Origin: Ilyonectria destructans
Lineage: Eukaryota > Ascomycota > Sordariomycetes > Hypocreales > Nectriaceae
Assembly (NCBI GenBank): GCA_020740775.1
Contig: JAHEWK010000001.1
Coordinates: forward strand, 2,108,001-2,172,000
Reading direction: 5' to 3'
Length of the DNA: 64,000 nt
Shown: positions 47,468 through 60,008 of the stretch, in pieces
Layout of the letters: each line of letters starts with the position of its first letter
Position numbering within the stretch: the first letter of the stretch is position 1
The notes under the pieces: model-generated
Told to the model about the DNA's origin: nothing
Seen by the model: the letters and a program-made list of their open reading frames with translations, nothing else
The model's database searches: none
Program-made: the position numbers and the translations under genes

Positions 47468-49562
47468 GGTGGGTGGTATTATTCGAGGAGCGATGGGATG
47501 GCGATGGTGGATTAATCGTTGAGTCGTAGCGGTCAAGTTCTCGTCGTTGATGGGGCGGGTCGAGCTGCGTCAAGCGGCGACTTGAAGATGAAGTCCTCCC
47601 TCGCCGCACTGAGAGCGATCCTGCACTGTTGGGATGCCAGAGAGACGGTGAATGAATCAGAGCCCGTCGGCGATCGGTCCAGATGCGACGTTATCGGGTT
47701 GCGATGCGGTCACGGCGACTCAATCGCTGTGTCTCCCGCTCACGTGCAGGCGAGCGATGGTACCGCGGTGGGGGCGTTGATGCTGATGCAGGTCGTGTTT
47801 GGTGTTGGAGACCTGGTCGGTTCGGTTGCGTCAAGGTTGTTGTCTGCGCTGCAGATGATGGACAGATGACGGGGTGCGGTCTCCCTTGGTATATGGCCCG
47901 GCACAGAAGAGAGACGCGCGAAACATTAATGATGAATGGTGAATGTTGTATGGCGTACGGTGTACGGTGTACGATGAAAGATTGAATCCCCTATGCCGGT
48001 CTGGAGAATGCCAGTCCAGAGCGCGCAATGAGATTCCAGCAGGAGCAAGGAAAGAAGTAGGGGGCGGGAAGAACAAAGAGAAGAGGCGAGGCGAGGCGAG
48101 GCGAGAGAGTAATAAAGAGTTCGGTGCTGGTGCTGGTGCCAAAATAGAGAAATTGCGATTTTCGGCTTCGCTCGCTCAAGTCGCTCCGTCACCAACGAGG
48201 TTGGTTCTAGTGCAGTTGCCAACCGAACGAACCCTTGAAAGAGGCGCCGACCACCCGGGTTTGGCGCTGGGCTATTGACTTTTACGCGATCACGCCCCAA
48301 CCCGGTAACGCTTATCGGCCGCGAAGAGTCGTAGATTGAATGAAGAGCGCGGGCGGGGTTGGGGGGATTGTGTCGGACGAGGGGCGATAGGCGAGAGAGG
48401 CTAGAGGTCTTGGGCTTGGGGGTTTGAAAAAGGGGAATAATAGAAAGCTGGTGGTGATAGCAAGCTGCGGCGCGAGGCTGCAAAAAGAAGTATCGTTGGT
48501 GGATGTGTGTTAGTCAATAAGATATCATGGGAGTTGACTTCAAGCCACGGCACACGGGAGTCTTTGCCCGTTTGACTCGGCTCGTCGACGAGTCGCAGAG
48601 GGGGGGGGGGATCTAAACTGGTCATGAGGTCGTCCCGCGGTGAGCAAGCTGGAGATGATGGAGGGTACAGGGTAGGCTGGGGCAGGGGACAGGCATAGCT
48701 GCTGCGACGCTGCTACGCTGCTAGGCGAGACGGGACGGCAACGGCCAGTGGCAGATCCCTTCGGTCCAGCGCAGTTCCGCCGAGTAGCCCCGCTGGGGGA
48801 TTGTCCCTAGGTACCTAACCTAGTCAGTGCCACTGGGCGCTGTAGTGCCATTGGGTACGCTGCGTAGTCCCGCCGCTGACCGCTGCGTCCAGCCCGCTGA
48901 GTCGAGTCCGGTGCAACGCGACCAACGGGGGGCTACAGTGTAGAGCCGGGGAGAAACAATGGATCCATTCCCCTCGCCAGAGAGTCATGAAGCGCGTGCG
49001 CTGACCCCGGCCCGGTGGCGTCTAACCCTCGGCCGTCGGCGGGCGCCCGCGCGGACTAGACTCGACTCGACCGACTGATTAAGGCGGTACATCCGCGTGG
49101 GTACATCCGCGGTAGCACTGCTGCTGCATGTGTGCTGTGTACTCTTCGTGTGTACGTGTGGGGTGCTCGAATAGAGGTATGTGTATATCTGAATAGACGT
49201 ATAGACGTATAGATGCATGCAACTACGTCGATCCCGAGACACGACATCCCGAGATTCCCCTCGCTCACGAGGCCATTCCGTGGCTGGCTGCATTCTTCCC
49301 ATCGAGGCCTCACGCGAGGACCGACGTCTCAGATGGCACACACTCACTGTCCCTCTTTAAACTCGTGGTTCATATATGGTATTCTCTGATGATCCAGACC
49401 CCTTTTTTGTCTTACCCTGCCTACTTCGTCCTTGGATAATTCGCCCACCCGCTCGTCTATACTGTACCTCATGACACGAAACAAACAAACAACACCCATA
49501 ATTCAATGACGCCAACCCGATCAATCCAATGTTTTCCCAATCCGTCTCTCTGTCTTGCTATA
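47468..49562. other. Intergenic with simple-sequence patches
   Basis: About 2.1 kb between the small minus-strand gene and the 3' end of the synaptojanin-like gene. Contains GAGGC repeats (about 48083-48105), a run of about 11 G (about 48601-48611), and two copies of GGTACATCCGCG (49086-49097 and 49100-49111). No gene is supported. Confidence 0.4.
48083..48105. repeat. GAGGC tandem repeat
   Basis: Four to five adjoining copies of GAGGC/GGCGA with flanking AGAG. A short simple repeat in promoter-side DNA. Confidence 0.6.
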
Positions 49563-52500
49563 TCATGCCCTCGTGCTCGGTTTCAGAGTCTCCCAACCTC
49601 CCACCTCTTGACCTTCATCTAGCGAGTCCAACAAGTCTACATTGCCATTGCCATTGCCATTGCGTTGCCCGTGTCCATTCCTATGTTCTTGCGACAACGG
49701 TTGCGCTTGCGACGGTGGCGCCCGGCGGGCCGCGACCATCGGCCGGCCTTCTCCACCCGTCATGCCGGGCAAGCCTACTGCTCCCATGGGCGGTGTCCCT
49801 GATGCCCTAATACCTAATGCGTTCACCGCAGGTTTCGGCGATGGCACGGGTTTCCTCGTGGATGTCACCGTCTGCCCAGATGGCAATGTGATACCCGACG
49901 GGCCTGCAGTCCCAGTGCGTGTGGGCAATGGCGGACGGAACTCCCCGTCGTCCATGGGGTTGTGACTGGGTACCGGGCTTGCTAACGGTGATATCGTAGC
50001 TAGATGAGCCGGCTTCTTCGCGATAGGCGGTGGAGACTTAGCACTCCTAACGCCATGTGAAGAATGCGACGTGTGTGAGGCCGCTGAGAGCGGTCTGAGA
50101 GGCGCATGTACCGGTTGGGTCTGTGTCCTATTAAGCCCAGGCACCGGCATAGTCACCGGAGCCGCCATCCCCCCCGTCTGACGCCTAGGCGGAGGAGGTG
50201 GAGGCGTCTCGCCCCGGCTTCCGGGACCAGAATCGTCAGCGAGGCTCATCCGCCCGACCTTGGCCGGGAGGGTAGAGGGGTCGAACGGCGGAGGTAGCTT
50301 GCGAGGCGGAATACTCGACGCGGACACTCCCATGGCGTGTGGAAGCATGACCTTTTCAAAAGGAGAGCTCGACATGCTCGAGAGAGAAGCCTTGGATGAT
50401 GACCTGGGGATTGAAATCCAGTCTAGTTCCTCGTTTTGGCCGAACGGGTTTGATGAACGGCCGGGGTTGAGACCCATGGACTGCCCGTTTCGATCCCTGG
50501 GGACAGGCACCGTCGCACGCGCAGGCTGCTGGTTATCGAGCCACCATTTCTGACGGTCTGAGCTGGCTGGTGGGAGACCGGGCTCGACGGAATCGTAACC
50601 GATGAGGTCTTCATCTTCAGTGTCCTCATCGCCGCCCGCAAGCGCCGTTGAATCCCCAACATCGGCCTTGCGGCGTTGATATAGCTCCTGGCTGATCGTT
50701 TCGCGCAGTGCTTCGTCGACCAGGCTCACCTTGCATTCAAAGAGAGCATGTACGGGGCGATGGTCTGAGAACTTGAGAGGCGCCGAGTCGTACAAGAGTT
50801 GTCTAAGGTTGGCTCCTTTTCGGAGAATGCGATCTGTCCAGGCAGGAATGCGGGCTTTTTCACTAAATTATCAAATTAGTCAATGTTTTTGTCTGGATGG
50901 TAAGCGCGTAGAAACCCACGATGTATCATAAGTGTCGGTGCCAATGTCAAACTTGTACGTTGGTGCGAAGTTGATGCGGGCCTCCGAGTAGAAGGGGAAA
51001 GACAGCCCAGCCACCATTTGCAGGTTCAACTGGTCATTCTCGTACAGAACCCCAAACTGACGCTTCTGAACCAGGCTACGCGCTGTTTCAAGACCCAGGC
51101 CAACACGGTAATTGAAGTCACCCAGCCATACGACAGCGTCTGTTCATGTTAGCAGGTAAACATAACGGCAATTCATGACTGGACAATGCCTGGTTTAGAG
51201 CAGAACTTACCATGGTCGTCAATGCCTCTGTTCCTCTGGAATCGCAGTCCATGGTGGATTGTAGCATAGTCCCGGTTTCGTTCATCGTAATTCGCAAACC
51301 CAGCTGCCAAATGTGCTGTAACAAAACAGATGTGCGTGTTGGCATAGTCAAACCGAATTGCAACTGCGCCCTTGTTGCCGGCCATTCCAGACATGCCTGT
51401 CTTCTTGACACTGCCCTCAACGTTCTTAATATTGTCCAGAGCCGACGTCTTGACAAATATGCAAAGGGCAGCACCGACAAGCTGCCCACTTCGCAACAAC
51501 ACGTACTTTTCACCTCCTAGTCGCTTCTGCCGTTCGTTTAGGTTACCTCTGACCGCAGTCTCCCACATGTGCTTTCGAGTTGGGTCACTATTCATAATTT
51601 GCTGTGGGCTCAGCTCCACGATTTCCTGGAACCCGACCACGTATATCTCCGGCTGGGCATTACCCATAGACGGTGGAAAAAGCCATGGTCCCAGATCATG
51701 ATCGACTCCTTCGGTTCGCCCATTGAGGTTGAATGTGCCAACCCACATATTTATGCTATTTTTCGACGAGAACTCGTCACTTCGCTTGGCCAACTCGACC
51801 GACACAAAGTCGCTGATGGGGTCGAATAGGTGAACGGGGGTCTGCCCAACAAGGCGGCCTAGTAGCATATCAATCGTAATTTGCCGAGAAGGGTCGAGGA
51901 AATTGTTGTGATAGATGCGCTGAACAGACTTGCGCACATCAGCAACCGCTCCCGCCAGGGACATCTTTCCATGGCGGGTGAATGATGACTTCAATGCGCC
52001 AGTTCCAGCATAGATCTTGGAAAGCGAATCACCGTTGTCTGCCCAGAGACTGGAGTGTCTCATCCAGAAATCGGACGCCGCAAACTCGCCTCTGTGTCCA
52101 AGGAAAGCCTCCACTGCCATCTGCGAGATGAGAGTCTGGATAAGGTTTGTTCGATCAAGGCAATCAAGACAGTTGGTTCTGAAAACGCCTTCTTGCTGGA
52201 GCACCACGACTAGACGGTTATGTGCAGATCTATGGGACACCTCGTGTGAATCGCTGGCCTCTTCCGAGAGGAAGTATGCAAAGCCATCTGTCGAGTCTTC
52301 AATGTATCGCCGGATCTCGCGCGCTGCCTCGTACCCTGCAGGACCTTTGGTCTCAGCATGGAAATCGTAGTGGGTTTCGCGCAGAAGCGCATGGTCCCAA
52401 GAGCCGTCAGGGCCTGGTCGGCTCAATGGACAGTGTCTGACGCCGTTGCGATAGAGATTGCTGAGTTCAACCTCTCCTGGCTTGGATTCGCTGAGAAGAT

Positions 52501-53738
52501 TGATAATATGGACCGCACCATACGTCTGCTCGAGTTCCTCAAAGTGCTTGTTAAACGCTGGTTGGGTGCCATCTGGAGACCGAGTGACCGTAATCTTTTG
52601 CCGACCTGGTATCAGATCTGCTGCTTGTTCCCAAAATACAGGAACAGACCCTCGGACTTGGGCATACGAGAAGAGAGTTCCTGACGGGCTCCAGAAGGTC
52701 GTTTCCGACTCGACAAAGTTGGCAACATGACCATCATCGTCGATACCTCGGGCGTTGAAACGAGTGCCTGCTCTTCTGCAGGATAGTCGCGAGATAAGGG
52801 TCATGTACGAGGGCATCCCGTTTTTAGATGTCTTGAGCGGCGAAGAGCTTTGTGGGATAGTCATCGTCTTACAGAAGCCTCGGATGGCTGATGTCAGAAT
52901 TCGTGAGGTGTCGAGCGCTTCTCGTTCCTGTGGCATGAGCCGTGAGCGGAATTGCACTAGAGGGCTGATCATAAACGAGTTCCATAGGAACACGTCGTCA
53001 AAGTTGTCGATCTCGAAGGAGTTGGAGTTTATCGGCCTACTGCGGATTAGCCTGGTGGCTGCCATGGAGAATGGACCCTCCCACACACCTGTCCTGGACT
53101 CTGTTGGTGACGTCAAAGTCTGTACTGTAGTAAAAAGATCCATTGCTAAGGAGGGTGCGCAGCTCATGGCAGGGATGCTCTACTGGCACATCCCTCCGGC
53201 TCAACCCTTGGCTATAGGCGGATGATTGGGTATAGACAGATGTGGCGTCGGAGAATTCGGGTTCGAGGGACTCGAGGGGCACGACATCATCGTAGTCGGC
53301 GCTACTCAAACAGTAAAAGGCCACGGCGGCAATGCGCTCGACCGTCTCGCCTGGTCGAACCGTGGCGGCTCTGGAGGCGTGTGTGACGACGGATATGAAG
53401 ACTTCGCCGTTGACGGCAATCAGGCCCAGTGTTCCATAAATCGGTCGATGTGTCAGGCGGCGGTAGTCTTGTAGCAAGCGCTGCGAAACGGGCGCAAACT
53501 CGACCATGCACTTGGAGACGGGCGACTCCCCGCCGTTCCCACGGGGCCGGGCAGACGCGACAGATGTAAGCGAGCCATTGGCAATGGCTTCGCTGGTCGA
53601 GGCAGTGTATCGTAGAATCAGGGCATGGGAGGCGGAGACGATGGCGATGGATCGGTAGGGGTAGTCGCGGATGTAGAGCTCGCATGACTTCTCAGGCGCG
53701 AGGGCCTGGGAGCCGATTGAAGCAGTTGGATAGTCCAT
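49563..53738 (-). CDS. Synaptojanin-like phosphoinositide phosphatase (SAC plus 5-phosphatase)
   Basis: Four exons (53089-53738, 51211-53039, 50920-51139, 49563-50862) join in phase over introns of 49, 71 and 57 nt to give 1332 residues. The N-terminal SAC domain ends with the catalytic CLDCLDRT (Cys at about residue 507), the intact CX5R(T/S) motif. The inositol 5-phosphatase domain runs from about 645 to 960 with WVGTFNLNG, WLGDFNYR, PAWTDRIL and SDHRPV, all intact. The C-terminal 350 residues are Pro/Ser-rich with a six-Pro run, as expected for binding SH3-domain endocytic proteins. Yeast counterparts Inp51-53 remove phosphates from PI(4,5)P2 and PI4P at the plasma membrane and endocytic sites. 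Which of the paralogues it corresponds to cannot be decided here. Exon 2 start (53039) was chosen by intron length; a shorter intron of 37 nt also keeps frame but is less likely. Confidence 0.93.
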
Positions 53739-55277
53739 GGTGATATCGATACGGAGGTGGAGGCGGAGGGGAAGCGCGGGACATGAGCGTTGGACTAGGC
53801 TTCAGCGTAGCGATTGCGAGACGGCATCGACGGGTCTTCTAGCCCATGGCCGTCCGTTGTTGTGTGCGAATACTGCGAGGGAGGGCTGTTGGCGGGCGGA
53901 CGTGGCTCGGCGGCGGATTACACGGTTGATGTTGGATGGGAGCTTTGGGCATTGGAGGTCACTGGAGATGACCCCTGCCCGCTTACTCGGTACGTATTTA
54001 GTAGCATGACGTTGCTGCGCTGGGCGGTAAATGCCCTGCTGGCGGTGGTTCAGCTGGGGCTCCACAACTGCCGTTCTTCTCCGGAGGTGCAGACGCCAAC
54101 CAAGAAACCAACTAATTATTACGGTGTAATGTACTCCGTGTATGCAGCCGCGGCCTCAGCTGGGAATAGTTGTCTCGGAGAAGCGTGGCGGGTTCTACTT
54201 GGCGGCGTTGATGTTAAGCTCTAAGACGAGATTGCAGAAAACGAATACCGAACCAGATGCTGATTGAAAGTCTCTAGACATGCCGACAAAACAGTTGATG
54301 TTGTTTTTGCTGGCTCCTACAAACCCCAAGTTTTATGCATCCGGACGAATCTGCACACAGCAGATGCAGTTGATTCATGCAAGTATGGGAGCGACTGTCT
54401 GGCTGCCTGCCACGAGCATCATGAGTGGCTCCCTACAGTGGCTGGAGGAGATTTGAGCCCAACATGACGTGGACAACAACCTCAAAGCAGGGTGTATCTT
54501 ACCAGGCCGTCGTTGCAATTTCACAGGGGGAGTACAGGGAGAGGACAACACAACGCCGTGAGTCAGGCTAGACATTGCTCGTTGCCGCGGGGTTCTTCTG
54601 GTGAGCACCCAGCGCGAGCATCACGGTCCTGGCCCACGCGACGAGAAAATTTCAATGCCAGGCCGAACATTGCAGAGCTATCTGGAGAGGAAAGAAGAAG
54701 AAGAATAACGACGAGGCTTCAGATTCGAAATTGAGATCATGCTCTCTGTTAAGAGAGCGTTCATTCTCTTCCTATCATAATATTTGGTGAGAATCATCAT
54801 CAGCCATGTTTAGAGAAGAGGAAAGAGCTTCAAACCCCCACTGCGTTCAAGAAAATATCAGTCGCTGGCGGACGGGTGCTTAGTCATCAGAAAAAACCGG
54901 CAGATTGTTGCCCCGGTCACTGCAGGAAGCTGAGCTGCGAGTGAGCGGGCGACTTGTGGTCCTTGTAGCATCAGAGATTACCTGCAGGCCCGCTAACCGA
55001 AAGAGGAAATCTCCAGCTGTGATTCGTGACACGCTCGTGCAGCTGGCACCTCAAGGGTACATGAGTGAAAGGTACCATCCCGAAAAAGACCCGGTTCTCG
55101 ACCTGCGCGCGAACCACCAGCCCCTTCCACTCGCGACCCTCAGCCTTGAGCCTCCATCACCAGTCTTGTCAGGTTCTTTATCGCCAAGCACACTTAACCA
55201 TCATCCTAACCACCCCGCGCCGTATCGGATCCTGATCAATCGCGGTACGCGACTTAGTTTTTGGCGACTTCGACGAC
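53739..55277. other. Divergent promoter region between synaptojanin-like gene and prp39
   Basis: About 1.5 kb. Serves both promoters. Small ORFs (for example 53814-54224) have no family match. A slight AT-rich patch lies at about 54710-54800. Confidence 0.4.
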
Positions 55278-57611
55278 ATGAGTGACTTCGGCCACTTTGG
55301 CGGCTCCGACGAGGAGTACGCGACGGTGCGAAAACACAATGCCGAGGTGGTAAGTCTTCCAAGGAGCCGCAGCTTCCCACGTCCGAGTCTCGCAACTAAT
55401 CATGTTTGTGCAACAGGAGGCCGACCCCGACAACTTCGAGAATTGGGAAAACCTCATCAAAGCAAGCGAAACCCTCGAAGGTGGCTTGAACCGCAACTCC
55501 AGCCCGCAGGCTCTGGCGACATTCCGCGATGCCTACGACAGATTCCTCCTCAAGTTCCCTCTCCTGTTCGGCTACTGGAAGAAATACGCCGATATGGAGT
55601 TCAACATTGCTGGACCCGAATCAGCTGAGATGGTGAGACTCTTGTTAGCGCCACGGATGAGCTTTGCTGATGGATGACTGTCTAGGTCTATGAACGCGGA
55701 TGCGCTAGCATCACCAATTCTGTCGACTTGTGGACGGATTACTGCTCCTTCAAGATGGAGACAACCCATGACCCACACCTCGTCAGAGAGTAAGTCTTGT
55801 CGGATAATTTCCTTCCCCTCCCCTTAACATGCCTGTCGGCGCAGTCTCTCGCTTGACCGGCATCGCCTCGGTCGACACATCCTCGATGGCTTCACACACT
55901 TCACAATCAACATGTCCCATGGTGAGATATGCCTGCAGTAGCCCCAAAACTGGGATGCTCTCTCACGCTTTCTGCCAGGCTCTGTTGATGCTCCACCGTG
56001 CTCTTCTGAACCTCAAGTCGTCATGGCGCAACACACGTCCCTGCTCGGAGGAACCTGATCGCGGTTTTGCTACTCACTTGCACAACCATTTTCCCCTCTG
56101 TACTGATCCTCTCCATCCCCATGACCTGACCCGACCCTTGAGTAGTGGATTTTCTCTAACCTAATCGATTAGACTCTTTGAGCGCGGCTCGACCTTGGTT
56201 GGCTTGGATTTCTTGGCCCACCCCTTCTGGGACAAGTACATCGAGTACGAGGAGCGCCAGGAGGCCCAGGATCGCATCTACGCCATTCACGCCCGTGTTA
56301 TTCGCATCCCCATGCACCAGTACGCCCGCTACTACGAGCGTTTCCGATCTCTCTCACACAATCAGCCCATGTCTGAAGTAGTCGCCGCTGACGTTTTGGC
56401 CGGATTCAAGTCCGAGGTTGAAGCGGAAACCGCGGCGCTCGGCGGACCTCAGAAGCCAGAGCTGGAGATTGAGCGGGAAATTCGAGGAAAGATTGACAAC
56501 ATGTACTACGAAATATTCACAGCGACCCAGAACGAAGTTTCGAAGCGCTGGACGTACGAGTCAGAGATCAAGCGGCCGTACTTCCATGTCACGCCACTGG
56601 AACATTCTCAACTTGTCAACTGGCGCAAGTATTTGGACTTTGAAGAAGTCGAGGGCGACTATGGACGAATCGTCGCTCTGTACGAGCGATGCATCGTCAC
56701 ATGCGCCTTCTACGACGAGTTCTGGTTCCGGTATGCTCGATGGATGTCAGGGCAGACAGGGAAGGAAGAGGAGGTGCGAAACATCTACCTGCGGGCTTCG
56801 ACAATGTTTGTCCCAGTGAGCCGACCCGGTATCCGAATGCAGTGGGCCTACTTTGAAGAGAGCACCGGCCGACCTCAGATCGCTTTGGACATTCACGCTG
56901 CTATCCTGTTCAAGCTGCCCGACTGCGTCGAGGTCATTGTGTCTTGGGCCAATGTTGAGCGAAGGCAGAACGGCATTGAGGCGGCCATTCAAGTTTACAA
57001 GGACCAGATCGATGCTCCCACCGTGGACATCTACACCAAGGCTGCGCTGGTGGCTGAATGGGCCATGCTGCTGTGTAAAGCCAAGGGTGCTGTCGAAGAG
57101 GCTCGGGCCGTGTTCCTTAAGAATGTGCAGTGGTATGCAGACAGCCGATTGTTCTGGGACCGATGGTTCCAGTTTGAATTGGAGCAGCCAACGAGCACCG
57201 AAGCCGAGGCCAAGCAGGGCGAACGGGTGAAGCAAGTCTTTGACGAACTTAGAGAGCGCAGCCGCCTCTCACCGTCCTCTAAGAAGGAGCTGGCACAGGT
57301 ATACCTCAACTACCTGGTCCAGCGCGGTGACAAAGACTCCATGAAGGTGTTCTTGCAAGTTGACAGGGAAATGTTTGGGTAAGTACCAACCACTTGCGCG
57401 TGTTCTGGGGACAAGACAGTTCTAACCAGGTTATAGTCCACCATCAGTTGCGAAGTTGTCGAACGGCGCAGAGAGTGCCAAGGAGAATGGTGCCGCTCAG
57501 GGCGAACTAGACGACGCAAGTAAGCGGAGGGCAGAGGCTCGGTTCTTGCAGTTTTTTGAGACCCACGGAGAGCCCGACCCGAATGCACAGGGCACTGCGG
57601 ATTTCAACTAG
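55278..57611 (+). CDS. prp39: Pre-mRNA processing factor Prp39 (HAT-repeat protein)
   Basis: Five exons (55278-55349, 55417-55632, 55686-55789, 56173-57378, 57437-57611) join in phase to give 590 residues. The protein shows HAT (half-TPR) repeats with the typical W..Y..FE pattern: NFENWENLI, LLFGYWKKYADMEF, LFERG, the strongly conserved VGLDFLAHPFWDKYIEYE, then WRKYLDFE and IVALYERC. Prp39 is a U1 snRNP protein that helps 5' splice-site recognition in the nucleus. The third intron is 383 nt, much longer than the others; no extra exon is needed to keep family alignment. The C-terminus is polar and short. Confidence 0.92.
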
Positions 57612-58108
57612 AAGATGTATTGGAAGGAGAGACGGCTGTGCTCAATTTGAGACGCAAGGTTAGAAACATCCTGTAGTATAATATTTGGAGCTTCTGGGAG
57701 TAGCAAGGCAGGCTTGGATGCAAGCAGCAGGCGGAGGGTGTACTTTATACCTCGGGGCCCGGACAATTGACAAATTTCAGTTACCTTTTGACTGCCTGCA
57801 CTTGTTATAGGAGGTCGTGATGCGGTAAGGGACCTGGGACGTGGAACTCCACAAGCTTGGTTGTTCCGGTTTTGCTCATCATTCCGAAGTTCAAATCAAC
57901 AAGGCCCGAGACAAGGATTGAGTGCGCAATGAAGGGTAAGAGGAAAGGTTTGAGGTATGAGTGCATGTGTAATGACTCTATTAACCTGAATACTATTTCC
58001 AAGACCCATTATTCATATTACTGTGTTTCTTTGACCTATCTGAGGGCTGTGTACTGATGATATTGAACGAGGTTGAGAAACCCAAAAGAACTAAATACAT
58101 TGACCTTG
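57612..58108. other. Spacer between convergent genes with a shared repeat-like segment
   Basis: Holds the 3' ends of prp39 and the membrane-protein gene. A segment at about 57811-57885 resembles one at about 63387-63460 (see findings). A minus-strand frame (57805-58002) exists but is not called as a gene. Confidence 0.45.
57811..57885. repeat. Copy A of a short diverged dispersed repeat
   Basis: About 70% identical by eye to 63387-63460, with two strongly matching cores (GAGGTCG.GATGCGG and TGGA.CTCCAC.AGCTTG). Read on the minus strand both copies encode KLVE followed by a Leu/Phe-containing stretch. Nature unknown. Confidence 0.4.
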
Positions 58109-59104
58109 CTACCTATTACTCGCTCCATCTAACTCAACTGGGCCCCTGGTGGGCAACTCGTAACTCCCAGTGTGTTGATATCCCCCCTCAGGCCACTTAA
58201 ACTGACGCTGTACGACGTCTCTTGCAAATTGCACTTCCATCTCATCGGCTGTGGCTTTCTTGACCTTCCGGTTTCTCCACCAAAACCAAGCACCTAACAA
58301 GCCGGCGGCGACGCAAGCTACAGGAATCCCAACACCTAGGCCGATTGCCAGACTTGAGGTGTTATTGGTATCACCTGTGCTGTTTGACTCTTCTGCTGAG
58401 GATGAAGTTGAAGTCGCAACCGATGTGGTTGTAGTCGATCCACTCACAGATGTGGTGGCAACAGTTGAGCTGGTAACAACAGTCGTCGAGCTGGTGGTGG
58501 TCTCCTGTTTCGTTCGGAAAGTGGCCGCCGTGCGTTCTGGACCGTACGAGTAGGTTGTGCTGGGGGCGCTGTCTGCTATCTGACCGTCGTTGTCGAGGAA
58601 AATGCCATTCCCGTTGTCACAGCAGTGGCTATCGTCGTCGCAGCAAAGAGAACCGTCGGAGCAGGCGTTTACGCGAGGGAGAATGCCGGTGGTCTCATCT
58701 TATCACAGAGTTAGCAAGGACGCACTGTCAGTCGTATTGTCCATGTCGCCCGCCTCTCAACGGAGGCTTCTTGAGTGTGGTGTTGGGACAATACCCTCTG
58801 ATGAAGGCTGGATAATTCGAGACCACTCACTATAGAGACAGATTTGTGCGCATGTGCCCGAATCGTATGGGTCGACGGCACAAGGTCCTCTCAAGAATGT
58901 ATTGGCGCCGTCGTTGGGCTTGTGACATAGCCGATTTGACAAACACGTCGCATCAACACCGCAGCAAGCATTAGAGCCAGGGCAGCGTGAGTTGTTTGGA
59001 AATGCAATCCCCCCGTAACCATAGCATGTAATGGTCTTGTCACCATGCACTATGGACATGCCCCACGCGAGCAACAATCCCAAGGCAACCGGGAAGAGCA
59101 ACAT
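58109..59104 (-). CDS. Cysteine-rich single-pass membrane protein, sensor-like
   Basis: Two exons (58831-59104 and 58109-58698) over a 132-nt intron give 287 residues. A signal peptide (LLFPVALGLLLAWG) is followed by a Cys-rich ectodomain of about 120 residues with CC pairs (NACCG, LCCDDDSHCC), then a Ser/Thr-rich stalk (about 145-205), one membrane helix (GLGVGIPVACVAAGLLGAWFWW) and a short cytosolic tail that starts with RNRKVKK. This order resembles WSC/Mid2-type wall-stress sensors and other fungal single-pass surface proteins, but the Cys pattern is not that of a WSC domain that I can confirm. It likely sits in the plasma membrane facing the wall. ATG 59104 is the first in frame. Confidence 0.72.
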
Positions 59105-59495
59105 GATGGAAGCCAAGGGAAAGAAAACAAACGCCTTGGGAGTATCAACAAGAGAATTTCAATTATGGAGAACTGCAGTGAACGAGAGACGAGAGATGTT
59201 GGAGAAAACTGCGGATGCAACGGGGCACGGGTGTTAATCAGGCTCTCCCACCAGCAGCTGAAGAGACTCATCCTTGGCTCAAACAAGCGATGCTGGGGTT
59301 GCTCAAGGCTGGATCGGGCGGCCAGGATCCGTGGCGCTTAAGCAATCGCTAATTGGCTAACAATTGAGGTTGTTGGCTGTGTCGTTGGAAGGATCCGACC
59401 TTGTGCGGATATGGCCAGGTCCTGCTGAGTCCTGATTGATCAATAAGTGGGCTTGTTGGTTGACACTCTCTCTGAAACCGGGTGTACCCAGCTAG

Positions 59496-59507
59496 TACTA
59501 CGTAGTA
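59496..59507. repeat. Perfect 12-bp palindrome, copy 1
   Basis: TACTACGTAGTA reads the same on both strands. An identical copy lies 501 bases downstream at 59997. Confidence 0.7.
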
Positions 59508-59619
59508 AGGCAGACCTAACAAAGTGTGGAACGGATGGCACAATCCCGCAAATTGATCATTGAGCACAGATGGACACAGCCCCCGTTTTCCATGTTCGTT
59601 GAAGGGGCCTGCGATGTTT

Positions 59620-59646
59620 GTGAGTGAGTGAGTGAGTGAGTGAGTG
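59620..59646. repeat. GAGT tetranucleotide microsatellite
   Basis: Uninterrupted (GTGA)n of about 27 bases in the intergenic region upstream of the membrane-protein gene. Confidence 0.9.
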
Positions 59647-59996
59647 GGCACCGCTTAAACCAATTCCGAGACGTAGTGGGATGGTCCACTCTGGGCGCGG
59701 CTAGCCATCCCTGCCGACCAGCGCCTATGTGGCTGTCACTATTGGCTTAGACCCTTCGCGTTGAGCCAAGCGCAGACAGAGGTTCAGCTTGGTGGATTGT
59801 CAATAAGCGCGTGCTCCTGGTGGAAATGCCTTGTCCAGCTGCAGTCTAATGGAGTGGTGATTGCGCCTCTTTTGAGTCAGCGATTAACAGCCTTGACTTC
59901 CTTAATAAACGCGGAAAGGTAGATGGGACAGGGATACCCTGGTGGGTAGTTGGCTTGGCTCTGGTAGATCCTGGATGCCGCACCTACGCAGTGATC

Positions 59997-60008
59997 TACT
60001 ACGTAGTA
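59997..60008. repeat. Perfect 12-bp palindrome, copy 2
   Basis: Second TACTACGTAGTA. Possibly a binding site for a dimeric regulator between two divergent genes; inference only. Confidence 0.7.

Noticed and set aside
53040..53088. 37-nt alternative intron at the first junction of the synaptojanin-like gene
   Set aside because: It keeps frame but is too short for normal fungal splicing; the 49-nt intron has a branch-like GCTAAT and is preferred.
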